A stretch of DNA of 64,000 nt from an uncultured Clostridia bacterium (GTDB lineage: Bacteria; Bacillota; Clostridia; Christensenellales; UBA1750): positions 118,985 through 182,984 of the forward strand of contig CAJFMX010000001.1 of the NCBI GenBank assembly GCA_904393115.1, in the 5' to 3' direction. Below are positions 17,063 to 24,788 of the stretch, piece after piece (the stretch's first letter is position 1; every line of letters starts with the position of its first letter). Position numbers and translations under genes: made by a program. The notes under the pieces were generated by a model. It saw only the letters and a program-made list of their open reading frames with translations, was not told the origin of the DNA and searched no databases.

Positions 17063-17332
17063 TCAGGCCTGCTTCCAGCGCTTCAGCTGCGGGAAGAAGG
17101 CCCGCATCTGCGCGCGCGCCGCGTCCTCGGTCATGCCCGGCATCTCCCGCACCCAGATCGGCGCGCAGAAGTCGATCATTTCCTCCATCGTGCAGTCCTG
17201 GACAAAGGCGCCGTCCTTGTAGCAGTAGAGGCAGTAGTCCGCGTTCTTTGCGCCGTCCGCCTCCGTGGCGAGCAGGTCGGGGTCGGTCAGCGGCATGCCG
17301 CAGCTCTGGCAAAACTTCTCGTTGGCATTCAT
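17063..17332 (-). CDS. Small zinc-ribbon protein
   Basis: An 89-residue protein with two CxxC pairs (C8/C11 in FCQSCGMPL and C34/C37 in YCLYCYKDG), forming a treble-clef or ribbon zinc site. The C-terminal half, DCTMEEMIDFCAPIW to LKRWKQA, is the usual continuation of the putative zinc-ribbon family (PF12674-like) found in many Firmicutes. Its function is unknown; family members occur as free-standing proteins or fused to transcription regulators. It has a good ribosome site (GAGGAGGGACC). The WYL regulator gene immediately upstream on the same strand may be co-transcribed with it. Confidence 0.85.
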   Translation of the reverse strand: MNANEKFCQSCGMPLTDPDLLATEADGAKNADYCLYCYKDGAFVQDCTMEEMIDFCAPIWVREMPGMTEDAARAQMRAFFPQLKRWKQA

Positions 17333-17397
17333 TTGGGTCCCTCCTCGTCAAAATTTCCGGGACCAGTATACCAGGGAAAAGGGGACAGCAGCGCGTC

Positions 17398-18294
17398 CTA
17401 TTTTCCGTAGCGGTCCGCGGTTTTTTGCAGCGCCTCGCGCACGGCCTCGCGGAGGCCGGGCGGCTCCAGCACCTCCGCTTCCGGCCCGAAGGAGAGGAGG
17501 TAGCCCACCAGCCACGCGTCCACGGGGTACCGCACGCGCACGAGGAAGCTGCCGTCCGGCTGGCGCTGCCGCTGTCCGGGCTCGAACTCGTCCAGCACGC
17601 GGTAGGTGAGGCTCGCGTCGACGCGCAGAACCGTCTCCGGCGCCTCGAATTCGGGCAGCGGCGGGGGCTCGTCCGCCTGCGGCGGCGCGCTGCGCGTAAA
17701 GCGCTCCTCCAGGAGCTGCACGCCCTCCATCCGCGTCAGCTTGAATAGGCGCAGGTCCTGCGCCGTGCGGCAGTGCGCCAGCAGGTACCAGGCCCGGCCC
17801 TTGAACCGGAGCTGCAGGGGCTCCGCCGTGCGCGCGCGCACCTCGCCGCGGGCGTTGAAATAGGTGAAGGCGACGACGCGGCGCTCCAGGATCGCGCGGC
17901 GCAGGTCGAGGAAGAGGCTGCGGTGCAGGTTGCTCCAGTCGGAGAAGTCCACGTCGATCCACGGCGCCTCGCGCGCGCCGAAGAGCGCGCGCAGCTTGTC
18001 CAGCACCGCGCCGTCCAGGGGATAGCGCGCGGCGGCGAGGCTCTGCAGCGCGGCCAGGAGGTCGACCTGCTCCTGCCGGCTCAAGAGCGACCGGTCCAAT
18101 ACGTACCCGTCCACAAGCTGCACGCCCCCGCCGCGGCCGCGCTCCGCATACAGCGGAACGCCGCTGCGGCACAGCGCGTCGATGTCGCGGCGGATCGTGC
18201 GGCTGGAGACCTCGAAGTGCGCGGCGAGCTCCGCCGTCGTCATGCGGCCGCGCAGCACGAGCAGGTGGAGAATGCCGAACAGCCTCTCCTGCAT
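17398..18294 (-). CDS. WYL-domain transcriptional regulator (YafY/DeoR-like)
   Basis: A 298-residue regulator starting MQERLFGILHLLVLRG. The GGGAGG ribosome site about ten bases before this ATG favours it over a start 33 bases further upstream. An N-terminal helix-turn-helix (about residues 5-60, MTTAELAAHFEVSSRTIRRD) is followed by a WYL domain (about 135-220) with AWYLLAHCRTAQDLRLFKL, and a WCX-like C-terminal part. WYL domains bind nucleic acids or nucleotide ligands. The gene is divergent from ribokinase with only about 90 bases between starts, so it may control that gene as well as its own transcript. Confidence 0.9.
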   Translation of the reverse strand: MQERLFGILHLLVLRGRMTTAELAAHFEVSSRTIRRDIDALCRSGVPLYAERGRGGGVQLVDGYVLDRSLLSRQEQVDLLAALQSLAAARYPLDGAVLDKLRALFGAREAPWIDVDFSDWSNLHRSLFLDLRRAILERRVVAFTYFNARGEVRARTAEPLQLRFKGRAWYLLAHCRTAQDLRLFKLTRMEGVQLLEERFTRSAPPQADEPPPLPEFEAPETVLRVDASLTYRVLDEFEPGQRQRQPDGSFLVRVRYPVDAWLVGYLLSFGPEAEVLEPPGLREAVREALQKTADRYGK

Positions 18295-18319
18295 CCGAAT
18301 CCGTCCTCCCTTCAAACTC

Positions 18320-18348
18320 GTTGCCAACCCCGGGGGATTGTGCTACAC
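18320..18348 (+). promoter_or_regulatory. Ribokinase promoter
   Basis: TTGCCA, 17-base spacer, TACACT, about 36 bases before the start codon, in the short intergenic space shared with the divergent WYL regulator. Confidence 0.78.
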
Positions 18349-18383
18349 TGTTCCTACAGTCTCGGAGAAACGAGGTGGCTCTC

Positions 18384-19322
18384 ATGCCTGTATGCCAAGA
18401 AAAAAGACCGAAAATCCTCGTCATCGGGTCCATCAACATGGACATGGTGGCGCGCATTGACCACATCCCCCTGCCGGGCGAGACGGTGCTCGGCCAGGGC
18501 TATTCCTTTGCCCCCGGCGGCAAGGGCGCAAACGCCGCCGTCGCCGCGGCGCGCCTGGGCGGCTGCGTGGCCTTTGCCGGCTGCGTGGGGGACGACAGCT
18601 ACGGCCAGGCCCTGCGCAAAACCCTCACCGACGAGGGCGTGGACGACCGCCTGCTGCGCACCGCGCAGGACGCGCCCACGGGATATGCGCCCATCCTCGT
18701 GCAGGCGGGCGGGGAGAACAGCATCATCGTCTTCCCCGGCGCGAACCGCAGCATTCGCCCCGAGGACGTGCCCGCCATGTTCCGCGAGCCCGTGGACGCG
18801 GTGATGATGCAGCTGGAGATCCCTGAGGAGATCGTGCTCCTCGCCTCGCGCGAGGCGGAGGCGCGCGGCATTCCCGTGATCCTGGACGCGGGCCCGGCCT
18901 GCAGCTTCCCCCTGGAGGAGATGCGCGGCCTGGCCATCGTATCGCCCAACGAGACGGAGACCATGGCGCTGACCGGCCTGCCCGTCGACAGCGAGGCAGA
19001 GGCCCGCGCCGCCGCGCGCGCCCTGCGCGAGCGCAGCCACGGCGCGGACGTCGTGCTCAAGATGGGCGCGCGAGGCGCCTACCTGCTGACGAAGGACTTC
19101 GAGGGCATGGTGCCCGCCTTCCCGGTCGAGGCCGTGGACACCACCGCCGCGGGCGACACCTTCACCGCCGCCATGACGGTCGCCTACCTGCGCGGGGAGC
19201 CCCTGGAGCGCGCCGTGCGCTACGGCTGCGCCGCGGGCGCGCTGGCGACCACGCGCCTGGGCGCGCAGCCCTCCCTGCCCACCGCGGCGGAGGTCGAAGC
19301 CTTCCTGCGCGCGCGGGAATAA
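18384..19322 (+). CDS. rbsK: Ribokinase
   Basis: A 312-residue PfkB-family sugar kinase that phosphorylates D-ribose at O5. The N-terminal motif VIGSINMDMV, the substrate motif PGGKGANAAVAAARLG (about 44-59), and the catalytic signature DTTAAGDTFTAAM with the base D258 match ribokinase closely. The length is standard. I chose ATG 18384 because it has GAGG upstream and begins the conserved region, whereas an in-frame ATG at 18321 overlaps the promoter. No ribose transporter or RbsD is nearby, so it may serve ribose released from nucleosides. Confidence 0.93.
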   Translation: MPVCQEKRPKILVIGSINMDMVARIDHIPLPGETVLGQGYSFAPGGKGANAAVAAARLGGCVAFAGCVGDDSYGQALRKTLTDEGVDDRLLRTAQDAPTGYAPILVQAGGENSIIVFPGANRSIRPEDVPAMFREPVDAVMMQLEIPEEIVLLASREAEARGIPVILDAGPACSFPLEEMRGLAIVSPNETETMALTGLPVDSEAEARAAARALRERSHGADVVLKMGARGAYLLTKDFEGMVPAFPVEAVDTTAAGDTFTAAMTVAYLRGEPLERAVRYGCAAGALATTRLGAQPSLPTAAEVEAFLRARE

Positions 19323-19348
19323 GGCGCGCAGCGCACTGCCAAAGACGC

Positions 19349-19389
19349 CCAGGGGGCAGCGGAACGATTTCGCTGCCCCCTGGGTTTTG
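19349..19389. terminator. Terminator between ribokinase and beta-mannosidase
   Basis: CCCAGGGGGCAGCG pairs with CGCTGCCCCCTGGG (14 bp) and is followed by four T. It sits at a convergent gene junction. Confidence 0.9.
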
Positions 19390-19403
19390 CGTTTTTGGGG
19401 GGA

Positions 19404-21692
19404 CTAGCCCTCGGCCTCGACCGCCTGCAGCTTCGCGAGCCAGAGCTTGTACTTGGCAAAGGAGAAGGGCGGCATGCCGCACAGGTAGTGGTTGAAGCCG
19501 CGCTTGCCGTTGGCCGTCCAGCGGATCAGCAGCATCCGCTGCTCGGAGTAGAACATGCGCAGGTCGGCGAGGGGCGTCGTCCGGTTCGGCGGCGCGAGGA
19601 AGTCCCCTTCCCAGAGGACGGCGCCGGTCTCGATGTCCGAGACGGTGCAGGCGCCCCGGACGGTCTCGAGCGTGTCGTTTGCGGCCAACAGCGTGTGGTT
19701 CCAGTCGCGCATCTCGCCGAGCAGTAGCGCAAAGGGCGCCTGCGCGCGCCGGATGTACGTATACGCCAGCTTCTTGCGGAAGAAGTAGTCCACGACCGCG
19801 TCGGACATCTGCGGCCAGCCGTCCAGCAGGTTCCACCAGAGCACGCCGCTGCGCGCCGGCCGCCCGGCGCGCACGCGCTCGATGAAGAACTTCTTCGCCT
19901 CCGCCTGGGAGATCTGCGAGGCGAGGGAGAAGTCCTCCAGGCTCTGCGGCTCGAAGGCGAACAGCTGGGTGATCTGGTCGGCCATCAGGCGCACGCGGGC
20001 GTCGTCGCCGCGCTGGTCGGAGGAGTGGAGCGTCCACTGCTCGTTGCTCCAGGGCCAGACGCAGTCCTCGTCCACGATCTGGCGGACGGATTCCGGGGCG
20101 GGGCAGCCGTGGTATCCGGTCTCGCTGACGAAGCAGGCGGTCGAATTCGCGTAGTAATCCGCCTTGTAGTAGTCGCGCGTGCCCCAGAGGTGGCGCTCGG
20201 GGATGTGGTTCCGGCCCTCCTGCAGGGCGGCATAGCCCGCGCTGGAGATGTAGGGCGAGCTGGGCAGGTAGGGGCGGTAGGCGTCGTGCTGCGCCAGGAG
20301 CTGCGGAATCCACTCGCGCGTGATGCGGTTCATGGACGGGTCCCGGCCGCTGGAGCTGAGGCATTCGTCAATCTCGTTGTCCCCGGCCCAGAGCGCGATG
20401 CAGGGGTGGTGGCGGAGCGTGCGCACGGCCCAGACGACCTCCGCCTCGAGGTTCTTGCGGAAGGCGTCGTCCATGGGGCACATCTGGCAGGCCATCATGA
20501 AGTCCTGCCAAACCAGGATGCCGTGCCGGTCGCAGTAGTCGTAAAAGCATTCCTGCTCGTACACGCCGCCGCCCCAGATCCGCAGCATGTTGCAGCCGAT
20601 GTCCGTGACCAGGGCCAGGGCGCGGGCGTACCGGCCGCGGTCCAGGCTGTGGTAGGCGCTCAGCGGCACCCAGTTGCTGCCCCGGCAGAACACGTCCACG
20701 CCGTTGACCTCGAACTGGAACTGCAGCTGTTCCGGCTCCTCGCTCTGCTTGAGGCGGATCTGGCGCAGGCCGACGTTCAGCTCCCGCCGCGCGACGACGG
20801 TCTCGCCGTCCAGCAGCTCCGCCACCGCGTCGTAGACGTTGGCCTCGCCGTAGCCGTAGGGCCACCAGAGCTTGGGATTCTCCACCGCGCAGGCGATGCG
20901 CCCGACCTTGACCCGATCCAGCGCGCACTGCCCGAAGAAGGAGGAGTCCGCGCCGCAGCGCCCGGCGACGCGCACGGAGAGGCTCTGCCCCGCGAGCTTT
21001 TCCAGCGGCGCATCCACGCTGAAGTAGAATTCCAGGCTGGGCGTCTGCACGCGGTCGAAGCGGACGCGGTAGCCCAGCTCCGCAAAGGCGTACGCGTCGC
21101 GCACGGCCAGGCGCACGCTCTTCCACAGCCCGGCCGTCACCGCCCGCGGGAAGATGTCCCAGCCAAAGGAATGGGCGGGCTTGCGCAGCGCGACGCCGCC
21201 GTCGATGTGCCAGCCGGTCAGCAGGTACTGCGCATAGGGCTGGGAGAGCTGCTCCAGCAGGGCGGAGCGGATGTGTACCCAGAGGGCGTTCTGCGGCCGC
21301 AGCCGGTCGGTCACGTCGAACTCGTGGGGCATGAAGGTGTTCTCAGACGCGCCGATCCGCTCGCCGTTGAGGAAGTATTCCGCCAGGCAGTCGACCCCGT
21401 CCAGGCGGAGAAATACGCGCTCGCCCGCCGCGGACTCGGGCGCGGGAAACTCCCGCACATACCACCAGCCAAAGGGCTCGAACGCTTCGGCCTTTCGGGG
21501 GTTCATTCCCTGGAACAGGTCCGCAGGCAGCAGTCCCGCCCGGGACAGGTCCAGCTCCACGTTTCCCGGCACCTGCGCAGGGATGCAGGGCGCGCCCAGC
21601 GCCAGAAGCTCCTCCGGCGTTTGGGGCGCCTGCCGCCGCTCGTCGGTAAAATAGAGGGTCCAGGTCCCGTCCAGCGAAATCCAGCGTTCCAT
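19404..21692 (-). CDS. Beta-mannosidase, GH2
   Basis: A 762-residue GH2 enzyme starting MERWISLDGTWTLYF; this ATG has a GGAAGG ribosome site, and upstream in-frame codons do not belong to the family. Domain order: sugar-binding beta-sandwich (about 1-180), Ig-like domain (about 195-310), TIM barrel (about 325-640), then a C-terminal part. The acid/base is E440 in WAGDNEIDE and the nucleophile is E524 in FVSETGYHG, both as in beta-mannosidases. There is no signal peptide, so it should trim beta-mannosides in the cytoplasm. Mannan or N-glycan core oligosaccharides are likely sources; mannose export or kinase genes are not seen here. Confidence 0.92.
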   Translation of the reverse strand: MERWISLDGTWTLYFTDERRQAPQTPEELLALGAPCIPAQVPGNVELDLSRAGLLPADLFQGMNPRKAEAFEPFGWWYVREFPAPESAAGERVFLRLDGVDCLAEYFLNGERIGASENTFMPHEFDVTDRLRPQNALWVHIRSALLEQLSQPYAQYLLTGWHIDGGVALRKPAHSFGWDIFPRAVTAGLWKSVRLAVRDAYAFAELGYRVRFDRVQTPSLEFYFSVDAPLEKLAGQSLSVRVAGRCGADSSFFGQCALDRVKVGRIACAVENPKLWWPYGYGEANVYDAVAELLDGETVVARRELNVGLRQIRLKQSEEPEQLQFQFEVNGVDVFCRGSNWVPLSAYHSLDRGRYARALALVTDIGCNMLRIWGGGVYEQECFYDYCDRHGILVWQDFMMACQMCPMDDAFRKNLEAEVVWAVRTLRHHPCIALWAGDNEIDECLSSSGRDPSMNRITREWIPQLLAQHDAYRPYLPSSPYISSAGYAALQEGRNHIPERHLWGTRDYYKADYYANSTACFVSETGYHGCPAPESVRQIVDEDCVWPWSNEQWTLHSSDQRGDDARVRLMADQITQLFAFEPQSLEDFSLASQISQAEAKKFFIERVRAGRPARSGVLWWNLLDGWPQMSDAVVDYFFRKKLAYTYIRRAQAPFALLLGEMRDWNHTLLAANDTLETVRGACTVSDIETGAVLWEGDFLAPPNRTTPLADLRMFYSEQRMLLIRWTANGKRGFNHYLCGMPPFSFAKYKLWLAKLQAVEAEG

Positions 21693-21792
21693 ATCGGCAT
21701 CCTTCCCTTCGCCTTTTTCTGTCAGTATACCGGGTGCACAGAAAAAAGTCCATCCGCAATTTGCCGTCCGCGGGACGCGGATGCGCAGACGA

Positions 21793-21832
21793 GCGAAAGG
21801 CCCCAGCGGCATATGCCGTTGGGGCCTTTCGC
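21793..21832 (-). terminator. Terminator of ssrA
   Basis: A near-perfect 18-bp hairpin, GCGAAAGGCCCCAGCGGC against GCCGTTGGGGCCTTTCGC with an ATAT loop and one G-T wobble, 11 bases past the tmRNA 3' end. Confidence 0.85.
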
Positions 21833-21843
21833 TTGTTGTGATC

Positions 21844-22193
21844 TGGTGGAGGTGAGGGGAGTCGAACCCCTGTCCGAAAACCCGTCAAGACGCCTTTCTC
21901 CGAGCGCAGTCTGTGTTTTAACGTTCCCTCTGCCAAGCCCCCGCAGACAGGGTCATGGGTTCAGTAGCTTCATCCGTACGGCCGGCCGCAAAGCTTAGGC
22001 CGGTTCGGTCCCTGCATTTCTGACGCCGGGATCCCAGGCTGCAGGTGGCCTGGGGCCGACGTCGCCGTTAGGCGGCGAAAGCCAATTCGTTAGAATTGTC
22101 AGTTCATTTTTAGGTCCCGCTTGTTGACGCAGGTGCAGGGCTGCGGCTCGCTTGACGCCCCCCCGGCGTCCCCGTCGAAACCAGTACACCCCC
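21844..22193 (-). ncRNA. ssrA: tmRNA (transfer-messenger RNA), one-piece
   Basis: 350 bases on the minus strand. The 5' end GGGGGTGTACTGGTTTCGAC pairs over 7 bp with CACCTCC near the 3' end, which continues as ACCA, so CCA is encoded. The T-arm GGTTCGACTCCCC-type segment (GGGGTTCGACTCCCCT in part) is conserved. The tag frame ends LAFAA-stop: codons at 22071-22103 read TDNSNELAFAA with the TAA at 22068-22070, and an in-frame TGA just before ACT limits the tag to at most 11 residues. The resume codon is ACT or, giving a 10-residue tag, GAC; neither is the usual Ala codon. It works with SmpB to free stalled ribosomes and mark products for degradation. Confidence 0.95.
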
Positions 22194-22214
22194 AAGTCCT
22201 CTGGGGTACCTTCT

Positions 22215-22243
22215 ATTATACAGCACTCCCGGGAAATGTGCAA
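22215..22243 (-). promoter_or_regulatory. ssrA promoter
   Basis: On the minus strand, TTGCAC and a perfect TATAAT with a 17-base spacer, 22 bases before the mature tmRNA 5' end, which leaves room for a short 5' leader removed by RNase P. Confidence 0.85.
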
Positions 22244-22259
22244 GTCTTTGGCCGGCCGT

Positions 22260-23111
22260 TCATTTCCGCTCCCGCCAGGCGCGCGGGGAGAGGCCGTAGC
22301 GCGCGTGGAAGAGCCGCGCAAAATAGCCGGGACTTTGGAACCCGCAGCGGATGCCGACCTCTGTCACCGTCAGGTTCCCTGCGCGCAGCAGCTCGGCCGC
22401 GCGCGTCAGGCGCGCTTCGGCAAGGTATTGCATGGGCGTCAGGTTCAGGCACTCCCGAAACCGGCGCTGGCAGGCGCGCTCGGACAAATGCGCAAAGCGC
22501 GCAAGATCCGCCAGGTGGATGGGCTGGTCCAGACGGGATTGCAGGAAGCGCATCATCTCCTTGACCTGGTCGTCGTCCTTGCGCGGCCCGGCGGGAACCC
22601 GGACGCTGCGCGGTTCCCGGAGCGCGGCGCAGGCCTGACAGAAGACATGCGTCAGCGCCTCGCGCACGCGGAACTCGTACAAGGGCGGCTTTTGCGCGCA
22701 CAGGGCGCAGGCGGAGGCGATCTGCGCAGCGGACTCCGGATCGGGCAGCGCGATCCCCGCCGCGGCTTCGGCCAGGTAGACGCGGACGTGCCTCCAGAGC
22801 ACCCCGTCCGCCGCGCCGCAGAGCAGACGCGGATGAAAGACGATGTCGCATTCCTTATAGCGCCGGCCGGGCAGGGGGAAGAGCGCGTGCGGCGCGCCCG
22901 GGGAGAGCAGCACCGCCTGCCCCGCGGCGAGGCGGAGGCGGCGGTCGCCTGCAGCAACCTCCAATTCCCCGGAAAGCACAGAAATTGCCTCAAATTCCTC
23001 GTGCCAATGCCAGGGAAAGCCTGTGTCCTCCGTCTCGTAGGCGGCGCAGGGAAAGTCCGCCGTGCCGTGGGGCTGCAGCTCGCGCCCGCTGCCGTCGATC
23101 CGCGCTTCCAT
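22260..23111 (-). CDS. AraC-family transcriptional regulator with cupin sensor
   Basis: A 283-residue regulator starting MEARIDGSGRELQPHG with GGAGGAAA upstream. The N-terminal cupin (about residues 10-110) has WHWHEEFEAISVLSGELEV and LLSPGAPHAL, the sugar-pocket pattern of AraC proteins. The C-terminal double helix-turn-helix (about 185-283) ends with GIRCGFQSPGYFARLFHARYG, the AraC signature. It is divergent from an MFS transporter; both promoters share one palindrome, so it probably controls that transporter and itself. The tmRNA promoter lies just beyond its stop codon. Confidence 0.92.
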   Translation of the reverse strand: MEARIDGSGRELQPHGTADFPCAAYETEDTGFPWHWHEEFEAISVLSGELEVAAGDRRLRLAAGQAVLLSPGAPHALFPLPGRRYKECDIVFHPRLLCGAADGVLWRHVRVYLAEAAAGIALPDPESAAQIASACALCAQKPPLYEFRVREALTHVFCQACAALREPRSVRVPAGPRKDDDQVKEMMRFLQSRLDQPIHLADLARFAHLSERACQRRFRECLNLTPMQYLAEARLTRAAELLRAGNLTVTEVGIRCGFQSPGYFARLFHARYGLSPRAWRERK

Positions 23112-23146
23112 GCATTTCCTCCCTCCGTTTCTGTCGCTTTTGTACC

Positions 23147-23195
23147 AGTATACGCCGTTTTTCTTGCAGATGCAAGGAAGGCGGCGTGCTATACT
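23147..23195. promoter_or_regulatory. Divergent promoters of the AraC regulator and MFS genes with shared palindrome
   Basis: Leftward: TTGCAT (23170-23175), 17 bases, TATACT (23147-23152). Rightward: an extended -10 TGCTATACT (23187-23195) without a good -35 box, as expected for an activated promoter. The inverted repeat CTTGCAGATGCAAG (23163-23176) covers the leftward -35 box and sits upstream of the rightward -10 box. Confidence 0.72.
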
Positions 23196-23240
23196 GGTCC
23201 CGCTGCCCTGGCGGCAGCCTGTAAGGAGGTTTGGTTCCAA

Positions 23241-24407
23241 ATGGTTTCCCTGCTGCTTCCCATCATCTATCTGGCGTTTATCTCCCTGGGCCTGCCGGAC
23301 GGGCTCCTCGGCGCGGCCTGGCCCAGCATGTACGAGAGCCTGGGCGCGTCCGTCTCCGGCGGCGGGCTGATCTCCATGATCATCTCGGCCGGCACGGTCG
23401 TCTCCGCCCTCTCCTGCAACGCGCTGCAAAGGCGCCTGGGCACGGGGAGGATCACGGCCATCAGCGTGGGCATGACCGCCCTTGCGCTGCTCGGCTTCTC
23501 GCTCAGCCGGGCGTACTGGCAGCTCTGCCTGCTCGCCATCCCGTATGGACTCGGCGCGGGCTGCGTGGATGCCGCGCTGAACAACTACGTCGCGCTGCAC
23601 TACAAAGCGCGGCACATGTCCTGGCTGCACTGCATGTGGGGCATCGGCGCCAGCGGCGGCCCGGTCATCATGGCCTGGGCGCTCACGCGCGCTTCCTGGA
23701 ATCTGGGGTATGGCATCGTCTCGGGAATCCAGATCGCATTGACGCTGGTTCTGCTGCTGACGCTGCGCCTGTGGAAGGAGGACCGCGCCGGCGCTTCGGA
23801 AGGGGAGGCGGCGGGCGCAGGCAAGCGCTCCCTGCCGGAGCTGCTGCGCCTGCCCGGCGTGCCGCAGGTGATGGCGTGCTTCTTCTGCTATTGTGCGCTC
23901 GAGGTGACCATCGGCATGTGGGCGGCGAGCTACTGCACGCTGGTGCGCGGGATTCCCGCGACCGAGGCCTCGGCCTGGGGGAGCATCTTCTACCTCGGGG
24001 TCACGGCGGGGCGGCTCATCAGCGGCTTCATCACCTTCCGCGTGAACGATCGGAACATGATCCGCTTGGGACAGATGATCTGCGCGGCAGGGATTCTGCT
24101 CGTCGCCCTGCCGGTCGGGAACGCCGCGCTGCTGCCGGGCCTGCTGCTGCTCGGCCTGGGCTGCGCACCGATCTATCCCGCCATCATCCACGAGACGCCG
24201 CTCAACTTCGGCGCGGAGAACAGCCAGGGCGTCATCGGCATCCAGATGGCCAGCGCCTATGTGGGCACAACGCTCATGAGTCCGCTCTTTGGCCTGCTGG
24301 GCGAAACGATCTCCTTTGCGATCCTGCCGGCCTACCTGGCCGTCGTGCTCCTGGTCATGTTCGTCATGGCGGAGTGGCTGCACCGGAGGACACAGCCGGT
24401 CCGCTGA
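23241..24407 (+). CDS. MFS transporter
   Basis: A 388-residue, 12-segment membrane carrier starting MVSLLLPIIYLAFISLGLPDG, with an AAGGAGG ribosome site that fixes the start. The opening FISLGLPDGLLGAAWP and the later LHCMWGIGASGGP segment resemble fucose/sugar-type MFS carriers (FucP/YfkF-like group), but no substrate can be assigned. It is divergent from the AraC regulator, which likely activates it, and is followed by a strong terminator. The absence of associated enzymes leaves the solute open. Confidence 0.9.
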   Translation: MVSLLLPIIYLAFISLGLPDGLLGAAWPSMYESLGASVSGGGLISMIISAGTVVSALSCNALQRRLGTGRITAISVGMTALALLGFSLSRAYWQLCLLAIPYGLGAGCVDAALNNYVALHYKARHMSWLHCMWGIGASGGPVIMAWALTRASWNLGYGIVSGIQIALTLVLLLTLRLWKEDRAGASEGEAAGAGKRSLPELLRLPGVPQVMACFFCYCALEVTIGMWAASYCTLVRGIPATEASAWGSIFYLGVTAGRLISGFITFRVNDRNMIRLGQMICAAGILLVALPVGNAALLPGLLLLGLGCAPIYPAIIHETPLNFGAENSQGVIGIQMASAYVGTTLMSPLFGLLGETISFAILPAYLAVVLLVMFVMAEWLHRRTQPVR

Positions 24408-24423
24408 ATGTGACGGTTGAATG

Positions 24424-24458
24424 AAAAAGGGATTTCCGCATCGCGGAAGTCCCTTTTT
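24424..24458 (+). terminator. Terminator after the MFS gene
   Basis: AAAAAGGGA-TTTCCGC and GCGGAAG-TCCCTTTTT form a long stem with one mismatch and a 3-base loop, followed by a T-run. The A-run on the left makes it potentially bidirectional. Confidence 0.9.
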
Positions 24459-24788
24459 CTCATTCGATTGAGAAAGAATATGTAGGAAATCCATTGAAAT
24501 GATAAATAATTTCGAAAGAAAGAATTATTTTTTTGTAAAAATTGTCAAGACCATCACGATTTGCGAACAGAGAAATTTTGAAGTCAACATAGAAAAATTT
24601 ATCGATAGAGTGTGTGTTTCGTAAATTACTTTCTCTTTTTTTGTGGCTGCGTTAACATATGTCTATTGACTTTTTATGTATGAATAAAGTAAAATTAGAA
24701 AAACTTTTTCCACACCTCGCGGACCTCAACTTCCATCCATCATTTTCGAGATCCACATCGCGCAATCCGCCTTTGGGAGGGAACCTGG
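24459..24788. other. AT-rich intergenic island before the giant adhesin gene
   Basis: About 260 bases (roughly 24460-24720) are conspicuously AT-rich in an otherwise GC-rich window, with many A- and T-runs (for example GAATTATTTTTTTG). No convincing coding frame, tRNA or known RNA motif is seen. It holds the adhesin promoter near its right end and ends in normal GC-rich leader sequence. Such islands upstream of large surface-protein genes often bind xenogeneic silencers or control phase-variable expression, which is inference here. Confidence 0.7.
24666..24695 (+). promoter_or_regulatory. Candidate promoter of the giant surface protein gene
   Basis: TTGACT, 18-base spacer, TAAAAT, about 90 bases before the start codon, inside the AT-rich island. 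Confidence 0.6.
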
